Shown here: one piece after another, positions 9,330 through 16,664 of the stretch | How positions within the stretch are numbered: position 1 is the stretch's first letter | Layout: each line of letters begins with the position of its first letter | From: DDH964 sp963763205 | GTDB lineage: Bacteria; Desulfobacterota; Desulfuromonadia; Desulfuromonadales; DDH964 | Reading direction: 5' to 3' | Length of the DNA: 64,000 bases | Assembly (NCBI GenBank): GCA_963763205.1 | Contig: CAVXNQ010000022.1 | Span: 366,221-430,220 of the forward strand | Program-made: the position numbers and the translations under genes | The notes under the pieces: model-generated | What the model was told of the DNA's origin: nothing | Database searches by the model: none | What the model saw: the letters and a program-made list of their open reading frames with translations, nothing else

Positions 9330-10184
9330 GTGGTCTTTTCCCAAGTTCGGTTAAATCGTCTGCATGAGCTCAAGAAACAGCGCCCCCAGTTTGCCGAAAT
9401 CTTCGATTTTTGCAGCCAGCTTTACAGCTTTCTGGAGGGAGAGAAAAACGATTTTATTGCCTTGGATGTGGGTTGGAAAGAAGCAGATAACAGGCACCGG
9501 GAAGGCATCCCCCTGCTCAGTGGTAAAGACCTCCGGATCGACCAGGCGAAGGCGGTGTTTTTTCTAAGCCGTCTCATCGAGGTGTTGAAGAAAAGTGGAG
9601 AGCAGGGTTCGGAGGCTCTCGATATCCTCAAACAAGCTCTGGCAACAGGAAAACTTGACGTTACGGAAATCTTCCGAGCCTGCCTCGACCGGGAACGCGG
9701 CCTCCTGGATGAACAGGCGCAACAGATCGCGGTCCCGCCGGCTCTGCTCGAATATGTATTTGGCACCGCTCTCTCTTATGGGCTGCTGAGCGCCAGGGAG
9801 GAGGGCCTTTCGGCTAGGACCGAGGGCTGGCTGCATGGTTACTGCCCGTTATGCGGGGGGCTTCCGGGAATGGCAGAGCTGGTCGGCGAAGAGGGACAAA
9901 GGATGCTGCACTGCTTGACTTGCGGCACCGCCTGGGGGTTTCCGCGGCGGCAATGCTGTTATTGCGGAACCACGGAGGGGGAAGCTCTCGAATATTTCAC
10001 CGCCGAAGGGGATGTCGGTCATCGAGTCGATATCTGCCGTAAATGCTCCTGTTACCTTAAAACAGCCGATAGCCGTGAACTAGGTGATGGGCATCCCATG
10101 GATATCGAAGATATCAGCACCCTTTTCCTGGATCTTCTAGCGCAGAAAGAAGGGTTCACCAAAGGGAAAAGGGGACAGGAATGA
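9330..10184 (+). CDS. fdhE: Formate dehydrogenase accessory protein FdhE
   Basis: A 284-residue cytoplasmic protein starting at GTG 9330 behind AAGGAGG. The C-terminal third has the zinc/iron-binding cysteine pairs of FdhE: CPLCGG, CLTCGTAW, CCYCGT and CRKCSCY. FdhE binds formate dehydrogenase before export and is needed for its activity. The N-terminal part is helical and less conserved. Its position behind fdnGHI supports the call. The stop codon overlaps the start of a repeat element (10183), so the last residues may be affected by that insertion. Confidence 0.88.
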   Translation: MVFSQVRLNRLHELKKQRPQFAEIFDFCSQLYSFLEGEKNDFIALDVGWKEADNRHREGIPLLSGKDLRIDQAKAVFFLSRLIEVLKKSGEQGSEALDILKQALATGKLDVTEIFRACLDRERGLLDEQAQQIAVPPALLEYVFGTALSYGLLSAREEGLSARTEGWLHGYCPLCGGLPGMAELVGEEGQRMLHCLTCGTAWGFPRRQCCYCGTTEGEALEYFTAEGDVGHRVDICRKCSCYLKTADSRELGDGHPMDIEDISTLFLDLLAQKEGFTKGKRGQE

Positions 10185-10376
10185 ATGGCGCTAGTTTAAG
10201 GTCTTTGCGACGCTTCCGGGGAGTAAACTCGGGACTGTCCCCGGCTTCATCGGGGGCTGTCCCAGATGTTTACGGGCTATGGAACTCGGGTGGTTCGCGC
10301 CGCGAAAGCCTGGGACAGCCCCCGTTCGGGGACAGTCCCAGTTTTGCTGCTATCCACCCATAAACTAGCGCCATTC
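10183..10376. repeat. Nested palindromic REP/BIME-like element
   Basis: A 194-base element bounded by a perfect 16-base inverted repeat (GAATGGCGCTAGTTTA at 10183-10198 and its complement at 10361-10376). Inside are further matching arms: GGGACTGTCCCCGG (10231) against the 10326-10339 strand, and CGGGGGCTGTCCCA (10251) against TGGGACAGCCCCCG (10311). Nested GGGACTGTCCC hairpins resemble REP elements mobilised by REP-associated Y1 transposases. No transposase gene is in the window. Confidence 0.75.
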
Positions 10377-10508
10377 GGAGCGAAATAGGTTGGCAGGAGA
10401 GGGGCTGGCCGGTTAGGAGCAAAATCCCGGGAAGGTGCATCGGTAGCCAATGCAGGGCGGGCTGAAACGCAAACAATTCGGAAGCTGACCCATATCCCTG
10501 GAGCTGGC

Positions 10509-11933
10509 ATGGAACGAGATGACAGTTGCCGAATATTTCGCCTGGAAAAAGGCAGGTTGCGATCCATGCAGCGGGGGGTGGTGCGGGAGTTTCCGCTTAC
10601 GCTCTTCGTCAACGGCCGTGAACTGGCGACCCTGGTCGCTTCGCCGCATCAGCTGAACTTTCTGGTGGCCGGTTTTTTCCGGAGCAACGGGTTTGTCGAT
10701 TCCCTAGACGACTTTCTGGCGCTCGGTTCCTGTGAGGAATTCGGGGTGGCCAGGGTTCGGATAAAAAGGGAGGTTTCTGAACGTCTCAGCCCGACCTTGA
10801 CCTCCGGTTGCGGAACCGGAATCGCCTTCGACCTCCAGAAAAACCTTCCCAGCATGGAAGATGCCCCAGATCTTCCCCACTATTCCCCCCCGGCCATCTT
10901 TGGACTGATGAGGGAACTGACCCGGCGGGCGGAGAACTATCGGGCGCACGGAGGAATCCATTCCGCCGCTGTCGGCGATGGCCGCCGTTTGCTCCTCTAT
11001 GCCGAGGATATCGGCCGGCACAACACGTTCGACCGGATTGCCGGGGAAGCCCTGTTCCGTGGAATTGACTTGAGGGGCAAACTCCTGGTGACCTCGGGAC
11101 GAATTTCCGCCGAGATGGTCGCCAAGGCAGCCCTCCTCGGCATCGGCCTGATCGCCTCTCGAACCTCCCCCACCGACCAGGCGATCCGTATCTGCGAAGA
11201 GGCGGGAATCACCCTGGTCGGCTATCTTCGGGGAGGATCATTCGAAGTCTACTGCCACCATGAAGGGCTGGAGCTGGCGGCGCCTGGAGAAAAAATTCCC
11301 GGGGTCACCGGGGTCATTCTCTCTGGCGGCGAAAGCCGGCGCATGGGGAGCGACAAGTCGCTGCTGCCGATCCACGGCGCCCGCTTCATCGACCACGTTT
11401 ACGTTCAGTTGGCGGCACTCTTCGACGAGGTGATCATCGTCACCAACTCACCAGAGTTCTACCGGGAAATTCCCTGTCGCAAAGTGCCGGACATCCACCC
11501 ATTTAAGGGAGCCCTGACCGGCATCCATTCGGGGCTCCGCCACGCCAGCCAGAAGAAGGTCTTCGTGGCTGCCTGCGACATGCCCTTCCTCTCCACAGAG
11601 ACAATCCGACGGCTTTGTCTCGAAAAGGAGAAGGGCGATGTGGTTATTCCCTGCAGCGGGCACGGGGTAGAGCCGCTACACGCGCTTTACGACAAGTGCT
11701 GTCTGCCGGCGATAGAGGAGACTCTGGACGCAGGAAAGAAACGGATCGTCAGCTTTTTCCCGCAGGTTCGGGTACACGAAGTGACAGAGGAAATTTTCAA
11801 GGACTGCGACCCGGAGGGACACTCCTTCCGCAACATCAACACCCCCCAGGAGTATTTTGCATTGCGTAAACAAGGGACGGAGGAAGAGGTCTCGGGCCGT
11901 GGACTGCCGCTGTCGAGCCGTCAGCTGCGCTGA
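10509..11933 (+). CDS. FdhD-MobA fusion: formate dehydrogenase sulfurtransferase plus molybdenum cofactor guanylyltransferase
   Basis: A 474-residue two-domain protein without frameshift. Residues 1 to about 260 are FdhD, with the conserved TSGCGTG loop whose Cys relays sulfur from IscS to the Mo cofactor, and with HTFDRIAGEALFRG and VTSGRISAEMVAKAALLG. Residues from about 265 are MobA, with the nucleotide-binding signature VILSGGESRRMGSDK, then CDMPFLS and EPLHALYDK. MobA attaches GMP to molybdopterin to make MGD, and FdhD sulfurates the bound cofactor. The fusion joins two late steps of formate dehydrogenase cofactor maturation and fits the fdn locus just upstream. Confidence 0.92.
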   Translation: MERDDSCRIFRLEKGRLRSMQRGVVREFPLTLFVNGRELATLVASPHQLNFLVAGFFRSNGFVDSLDDFLALGSCEEFGVARVRIKREVSERLSPTLTSGCGTGIAFDLQKNLPSMEDAPDLPHYSPPAIFGLMRELTRRAENYRAHGGIHSAAVGDGRRLLLYAEDIGRHNTFDRIAGEALFRGIDLRGKLLVTSGRISAEMVAKAALLGIGLIASRTSPTDQAIRICEEAGITLVGYLRGGSFEVYCHHEGLELAAPGEKIPGVTGVILSGGESRRMGSDKSLLPIHGARFIDHVYVQLAALFDEVIIVTNSPEFYREIPCRKVPDIHPFKGALTGIHSGLRHASQKKVFVAACDMPFLSTETIRRLCLEKEKGDVVIPCSGHGVEPLHALYDKCCLPAIEETLDAGKKRIVSFFPQVRVHEVTEEIFKDCDPEGHSFRNINTPQEYFALRKQGTEEEVSGRGLPLSSRQLR

Positions 11934-12055
11934 GTGGCCGAAGGACCAAATGTCGTCCCCCTTATCTGCATCGCGGAAAAAGGGAACCTTGGGGGCAGAC
12001 TCAACATTTAAACTTTCGTTGGTGGATTCAACCGATTCGGTTAAGGCGGCAAAGG

Positions 12056-12092
12056 GGCTACTTTGTGGAAAAGTAGCCTGTCTCCTTTTGTA
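12056..12092 (+). terminator. Probable terminator after fdhD-mobA
   Basis: GGCTACTTT (12056-12064) pairs with AAAGTAGCC (12070-12078) around a short GTGGA loop and is followed by TGTCTCCTTTTG. The stem is good but the T tract is interrupted. It lies about 120 bases after the fdhD-mobA stop. Confidence 0.45.
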
Positions 12093-12128
12093 GTGCCTGG
12101 TTACAGGAAAAATCTGGTTTTGGGTTGA

Positions 12129-12959
12129 AGCGAGGGCAGGTATGGTCTAAAGAATATCCAGCAATCGGTAATAATCCCTTCACCCCGCAGCCGGGAGCAG
12201 GCCAAGAAAAAACACGCGATCATTTTCGGAATCCTGCTGAGCCTCTTCTTCGCCGGTACTGTTTCGGCCCAACCGGATCGCAGCGCCGAGGTCGCTTCCC
12301 TGCTGGCGGGGCTCGCCGCCACCAGTAGGGTCGAGCGGATCAATGCCGCCAAAGTCATCAGCCGCTCAGGCCTGACTGATCCTCGGCTTTACGCGAGGTT
12401 GGCCGCCCTGCTCAAGGAAGGGTATGCCGGCGCGGTCGACGCCGATCCCGTCGATGAAATGGCTTGGTATTGCAAGGCGCTGGCAGCATCGGGAGATGCC
12501 GACTACCGTCCCCTGCTCCAAGAGGTCGCTGCGCACGCGCCAACGGACAAGTTGAAGCATTACGCCGAGCAGAGCAACGCGCTGATCGAGGATTACGCGA
12601 AACGCAATCAAGTTCTGAATGCGACGGAAAGCTGGGATGCAAGTCTCTCGGTCGAGGAGAACCGCCTGTTCAATATGCTCGCTTCCAACGACTCCAACCT
12701 GAAGCGGGATGCCGCCAAGATGATCGTCCGCCGGCCAAGAGTCGATCCCAAGGTGTTCGCCGCCGCCGCGGCAGCCCTGACCGGTATGGCCGGCGATAAC
12801 CCCGGCGACGCCCTCGATATCGACACCATGGCCTGGTTGTGCAAAGCACTGGCCGCCTCCGGCGACCACACCTATGTTGCGACGCTCCAGCAGATTATGG
12901 AGAAAACCGAAAACCAGAAACTGAAGGACTATGCGGCCAAGGCACTGAAGGCCCTTTAA
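12129..12959 (+). CDS. Secreted protein with HEAT-like helical repeats, function unknown
   Basis: The frame is open from 12129 and codes for a strong signal peptide (KKKHAIIFGILLSLFFAGTVSA, cleaved before QPDRS). About 230 helical residues follow. Two internal repeats are visible: DEMAWYCKALAASGDADYRPLLQEV and DTMAWLCKALAASGDHTYVATLQQI, each ending in KLKxYA. This is the pattern of short HEAT/PBS-type repeats used for protein binding. No ATG, GTG or TTG precedes the signal peptide in frame, so the first codons are missing or frameshifted near 12140-12200. I do not recognise the family. Confidence 0.65.
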   Translation, partial: SEGRYGLKNIQQSVIIPSPRSREQAKKKHAIIFGILLSLFFAGTVSAQPDRSAEVASLLAGLAATSRVERINAAKVISRSGLTDPRLYARLAALLKEGYAGAVDADPVDEMAWYCKALAASGDADYRPLLQEVAAHAPTDKLKHYAEQSNALIEDYAKRNQVLNATESWDASLSVEENRLFNMLASNDSNLKRDAAKMIVRRPRVDPKVFAAAAAALTGMAGDNPGDALDIDTMAWLCKALAASGDHTYVATLQQIMEKTENQKLKDYAAKALKAL

Positions 12960-13116
12960 GGGGTAATGGGGTTAATAGAAGCGAAGGGGCCAGGCTGCTT
13001 ATTCGGTAAAGCAGACTGGCCCTTTCTGCCTGCGGTCTCCAGTCGTATCGTGCAAAGGGTCGCTCCGAAACAACCCATGGACAGTGAAAGGCCGATGGCC
13101 TACAATGCGCCGGACG

Positions 13117-13285
13117 CTAGGAGGCTGTCGGACTAGGCGGGCCGAAGCGAAAATTTGGATGTTTGAGAACAGATTTTGGCTCGTTTGTGGGCTCATAGCC
13201 ATAGCTATGGGCTAAAAAGGAGCCGAAATATGGGCCAAACAGCCGGATTTGCAGCCGGCTCATGGATAGTCCGACAGTCTCCTAG
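13117..13285. mobile_element. MITE-like element, copy 1 (169 bp)
   Basis: Bounded by 19-base terminal inverted repeats, CTAGGAGGCTGTCGGACTA (13117-13135) and its complement at 13267-13285, with one mismatch. An internal palindrome (CATAGCCATAGCTATGG) lies near the centre. The element has no coding capacity. A second copy of the same length is at 36652-36820. Both ends finish in CTAG, which may reflect the target site. Confidence 0.78.
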
Positions 13286-13323
13286 GCAAACTCCCCGCCA
13301 TTCAATCATCAAGGAGTCAACAA

Positions 13324-13524
13324 ATGACGCAATATGTCTGCCCGGCCAAGGGCGGAGTCGATGAAAGCCCTTCGAACCTCTGCCCCCGCGAGGAGATTAC
13401 CAACCTCTGCTGCGGCTCCTGCGAGGACCTCCTCTGTGGCGGCGAGCATACCTGCCTGAAGATCAAGGCCCAGCGGGAAGCCGGGGGCAGGGTGGAGAGC
13501 TGTGGTATCCCGATCGAGGGCTGA
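13324..13524 (+). CDS. Cysteine-rich small protein, function unknown
   Basis: A 66-residue protein with a good AAGGAG ribosome site eight bases before the ATG. It has eight cysteines (6, 20, 29, 30, 33, 38, 44, 60), including CCGSC and a CxxxxC spacing, which suggests a metal or Fe-S site or a disulfide knot. There is no signal peptide, so it is probably cytoplasmic and metal-binding. It begins 38 bases after the MITE-like element, so its promoter may lie in or be altered by that element. I do not recognise the family. Confidence 0.7.
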   Translation: MTQYVCPAKGGVDESPSNLCPREEITNLCCGSCEDLLCGGEHTCLKIKAQREAGGRVESCGIPIEG

Positions 13525-13695
13525 TTCCCGTTTGCGGTCACCGCCTTTCCGAAACGCCAAGGTGAGGTGATTCCCCGCCCTGATCGGCCTGCCAGCGAAT
13601 CGACCCGGCGAGTTTTCCCCTTGTCGTTTCGCGCACATGCCACTACCATCGAAGCATTAACCCTCCTGCCTGACCCCTTGCCGACGGACTCTGCC

Positions 13696-14905
13696 ATGGC
13701 GGCCTGCGCCGAACGCATCCCGCGCCGGATTCTTCCGGTCATCGTTCTCGCCCAGTTCGCCGGCACCTCCCTGTGGTTCGCCAGCAACGCGGTGATGGGG
13801 GATCTGCAGCGGCAATGGCAGCTGCCGGCCAGCGCTCTCGGGACGATGACCTCGGCGGTGCAGTTCGGTTTCATCGCCGGCACCCTCTGCTTCGCCTGGT
13901 TCGCCTGGGCCGACCGCTTTTCCCCCCGGCTGCTGTTCCTGGTCTCGGCGCTTTTCGGGGCCGCCGCCAACCTGCTGGTCTGGCTCGCCGCCAGCGGCCT
14001 CCCCTCCCTTCTTCTCTGCCGCTTTTTTACCGGGTTTTTCCTGGCCGGCATCTATCCGGTCGGGATGAAGATCACCGTCGCCTGGTATCGCCAGGGGGTC
14101 GGCCGGGCGATCGGCTACCTGGTCGGGGCGCTCGTCCTCGGCACCGCCTTCCCCCACCTGCTGCGCGCCCTCGGCCAGGCCTTCCCCTGGTCGGCGGTGA
14201 TCGCCGCCAGTTCGGCGGTGGCGGTGGCGGGCGGGGTGCTCCTCTACCTGCTGGTTCCCGACGGCCCCCATCTGCCGCCCGGCCGGCGCCTGCAGCCCGG
14301 CGCGCTGCGGGCGGTGATCCGCTGCCCCGATTTCCGCCGCGCCAGCTTCGCCTATTTCGGCCACCAGTGGGAGCTCTACGCCCTCTGGACCTTCGTCCCG
14401 GCGCTGCTTGGCGGCCTATGCGCAGAGCCGGGGCCTGGCCGGGTTTCCGGTCTCCCTCTGGTCCTTTTTCATCATCGGCGCCGGTGCCGCCGGCTGCATC
14501 GTCGGCGGCATCGTCTCGCGCCACGTCGGCAGCCTGGCGGTCGCCTTCGCCCAGCTGGCGATTTCCGGGTTGTGCTGCCTGTTGGTCCCGCTGGCCTTTC
14601 ACCTGCCGCCCGGCCTGTTTCTCACCTTCCTGCTGGTCTGGGGGATCGCCGTGGTCGGCGATTCCCCCCAGTACTCGGCCCTCTCCGCCCGCACCGCGCC
14701 GCCGGAGCAGGTCGGTTCGGCCCTGACCCTGATGAATTGCGTGGGTTTCGCGGTCACCATCGGCAGCATCCAACTGCTGGCCCATCTGATGGGGCGCCTG
14801 CCGCTCCCCGAGCTCCTGCCGCTGCTCGCCTTCGGCCCCCTTTTCGGCCTGCGCCAGCTCTGGTACCTGGGCCGGGGAGAGGGCGCGGCGCACCTCGGCC
14901 GCTGA
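13696..14905 (+). CDS. MFS transporter (one frameshift)
   Basis: About 400 residues with around 12 hydrophobic segments. Typical major facilitator features are a first helix with LAQFAGTSLWFASNAV, the loop FAWADRFSPR between helices 2 and 3, and MKITVAWYRQGVGRAIGYLVGALVLG in the middle. The reading frame shifts by one base near 14410 (an extra G in CTTGGCGGCC). Correcting it gives PALLAAYAQSRGLAGFPVSLW and continues to the stop at 14905. The substrate cannot be told from the sequence. The chosen ATG 13696 directly precedes the first transmembrane region; no strong ribosome site is visible. Confidence 0.82.
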
Positions 14906-14966
14906 ACGGCCGCCCGAGACCACGCCGCGCCGGCCGCCCCCAACTCTTTCCAGTCGAGATCCGTCG

Positions 14967-15512
14967 ATGAATGAATCCAGCGTCAGTATCGGCCTCATCG
15001 ATCCGAAAAGTCCGGCCAACGTCGGGGCGGTCCTGCGCGCCGCCGGCTGTTTTCGCGTCGACGCCGTCTTTTACACCGGGCAACGCTATGCCCGCTCCGC
15101 CAGGTTCCATACCGACACCCAAGGCGCCAGCCGGACGATTCCCTTGACCGGGGTCGCAAGCCTTGTGGACATCCTGCCGGAAGGGGCGAAGCTGGTCTGC
15201 GTCGAACTGGTCGAGGGGGCGATTCCCCTCCCCGCATTCCGGCACCCGGACCGGGCCTTGTACGTTTTTGGCCCGGAAGACGGCACGCTCCGGCAGGAGC
15301 TCATCGACCGGGCCGATGCCGTCGTCTACCTGCCCACCCGGGGGTGTCTGAACCTCGCGGCCACGGTCAATGTCGTTCTCTATGACCGGCTGGCCAAATC
15401 CAGTCCGGCCCTGGCCAATGACGAATTGATTCGACAGAGCCGGGATAACAATAACCGGTTGAAAGTCAGGGCCAATCCCGGGGCTCGAGGCGAGCCCGGG
15501 GAGCAGCGCTGA
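14967..15512 (+). CDS. SpoU/TrmH-family RNA 2'-O-methyltransferase
   Basis: A 181-residue protein with the SPOUT knot signatures: motif 1 near the start (LIDPKSPANVGAVLRAAGCF), motif 2 (ALYVFGPEDGTLRQELIDRA) and motif 3 (VYLPTRGCLNLAATVNVVLYDRL). These form the SAM-binding trefoil. The N-terminal extension of larger TrmH/RlmB enzymes is absent. The target RNA is not predictable. The gene follows the MFS gene by 61 bases on the same strand. Confidence 0.88.
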   Translation: MNESSVSIGLIDPKSPANVGAVLRAAGCFRVDAVFYTGQRYARSARFHTDTQGASRTIPLTGVASLVDILPEGAKLVCVELVEGAIPLPAFRHPDRALYVFGPEDGTLRQELIDRADAVVYLPTRGCLNLAATVNVVLYDRLAKSSPALANDELIRQSRDNNNRLKVRANPGARGEPGEQR

Positions 15513-15819
15513 TGGATCTGGCCTCCCGCTCCGGGTGAAGATATCCTCGGTGAATGGCGACTTCGGCCGGCCGATCGCGGGCGGAATGTCCGGAGAATTT
15601 TAGCTGGGGTTTGTTCCGGGACCCCTTTTGGGCTATCGTAGAAAAAGGGTCGCAACTAAAGGTGATGGTCTCGCCAATAAACAAATTTACCGCAGAGGCC
15701 GCCGAGTTCGCAGAGAAAAGCCTTTGATCTTAGAATGTTTCCTCTGTGATCTGACGTGAGAAAACGATTTTTTGCGATTTAATCAATGGTGATGCCTTCG
15801 CTGGAAAGGAGAGTGCTCC
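15513..15819. other. Intergenic region with a dispersed-repeat-like motif
   Basis: No gene is seen. At 15690-15745 the phrase CCGCAGAGGCCGCCGAGTTC followed by GCAGAGAAAAG, then CCTCTGTGATCT, resembles the 'CGCAGAGG...CGCAGAG' interspersed repeats common in this bacterial group. It also contains the promoter region of the downstream peroxiredoxin-like gene, whose AAGGAGAG ribosome site lies at about 15807. Confidence 0.35.
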
Positions 15820-16492
15820 ATGGGTCTGAACGAAACACTGCGCGCCATGAAAGAGGCGTCGCGCGGAAAACTCCCCCCGGAAACCCGGGCAGATCATGGC
15901 CGCGGCGCTGCAGGCCGTCGAGGCGACCGGTCAGCACCTCAAGGCGCTGGGGCCGGGGGCGCAGGCCCCGGCCTTCGTCCTGGAGGACCACACCGGCCGG
16001 CTCTGGTCATCGGCCGAGCTGCTGCAACGGGGGCCCCTGGTGGTCAATTTCTACCGGGGGAGCTGGTGACCGTACTGCAACGCGGAGCTGGAGGCTCTGC
16101 AAGGCATACTGCAACAGATTACGGGATTGGGGGCACAGCTGGTGGCGATCTCGCCGATCGAAAAGCGCTTCGCGAAGCGGATGGTGGAAAAGCTCGGGCT
16201 GGACTTCCCGCTGCTGGGCGACCCGGGCAACCGGATCGCCTCGGCCTTCAACCTGACTATCAGCGTCCCCGAGCCGCTGCGGGCGGTCTACCGGGGCTGG
16301 GGGATCGACCTGGAGCGGGTCAACGGGGATGACAGCTGGACCCTGCCGCTGCCGTCACGCTACCTGATCGGCCGCGACGGGATCATCGTCGATGCCCGGA
16401 CCAACACCGATCACACCCGGCGTCCGGAACCGGAGGAGACCCTCGCCACCCTGCGCCGGCTCCTGGAAGGGGAGCGCGAAGGGATCCTCTGA
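15820..16492 (+). CDS. Peroxiredoxin-like (AhpC/TSA family) protein, probable selenoprotein
   Basis: The N-terminus begins at ATG 15820 (GLNETLRAMKEASRGKLP). A one-base change in the C run at about 15872-15877 joins it to the main frame (QIMAAALQAVEATGQHL). That frame runs to 16492 except for TGA 16067-16069 in VVNFYRGSW-TGA-PYCNAELEALQ. Relatives have FYRGxWCPYC there, so the TGA sits at the peroxidatic Cys and the active site would be U-P-Y-C. Downstream is normal peroxiredoxin sequence (LLGDPGNRIASAFNL, PSRYLIGRDGIIVDARTNTDHTRRPEP). A hairpin follows the TGA at the right distance. Expected role: thiol-dependent reduction of peroxides in the cytoplasm. Confidence 0.82.
16082..16100 (+). promoter_or_regulatory. 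SECIS hairpin candidate in the peroxiredoxin-like gene
   Basis: GCGGAGC (16082-16088) pairs with GCUCUGC (16094-16100) by seven pairs, one of them G-U, around the loop UGGAG. The first loop G is about 20 bases after UGA 16067-16069, as for bacterial SECIS elements. The loop lacks a GGU, so this is weaker than the DsbA-like case. Confidence 0.58.
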
Positions 16493-16551
16493 AAGGGGAG
16501 GCATCTTCCCGGCTTTCCTTAACCGGCTCAGCAGGATTTTCTGCAGGCTGA

Positions 16552-16589
16552 AACGAACGACCCCGCGGCTTGCTGCGGGGTCGTTCGTT
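16552..16589. terminator. Bidirectional terminator between convergent genes
   Basis: A perfect 15-base inverted repeat (AACGAACGACCCCGC at 16552-16566 and its complement at 16575-16589) with an 8-base loop. It lies between the peroxiredoxin-like gene (plus) and the ABC permease gene (minus). The A/T-rich ends provide short U tracts in both directions. Confidence 0.75.
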
Positions 16590-16664
16590 ATGGTCTGCCG
16601 TTCCTGCCCGGGCCTGCGGCGGCCGGCTCCCTTGCCTCTTGACCCCCGGAACGGGCCGTTCCCT

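Noticed and set aside
11948..12015. Possible second REP-like element (GTCGTCCCCC and GGGGGCAGAC near AAATGT/ACATTT)
   Set aside because: The arms pair only partly and no second copy with clear boundaries was found.
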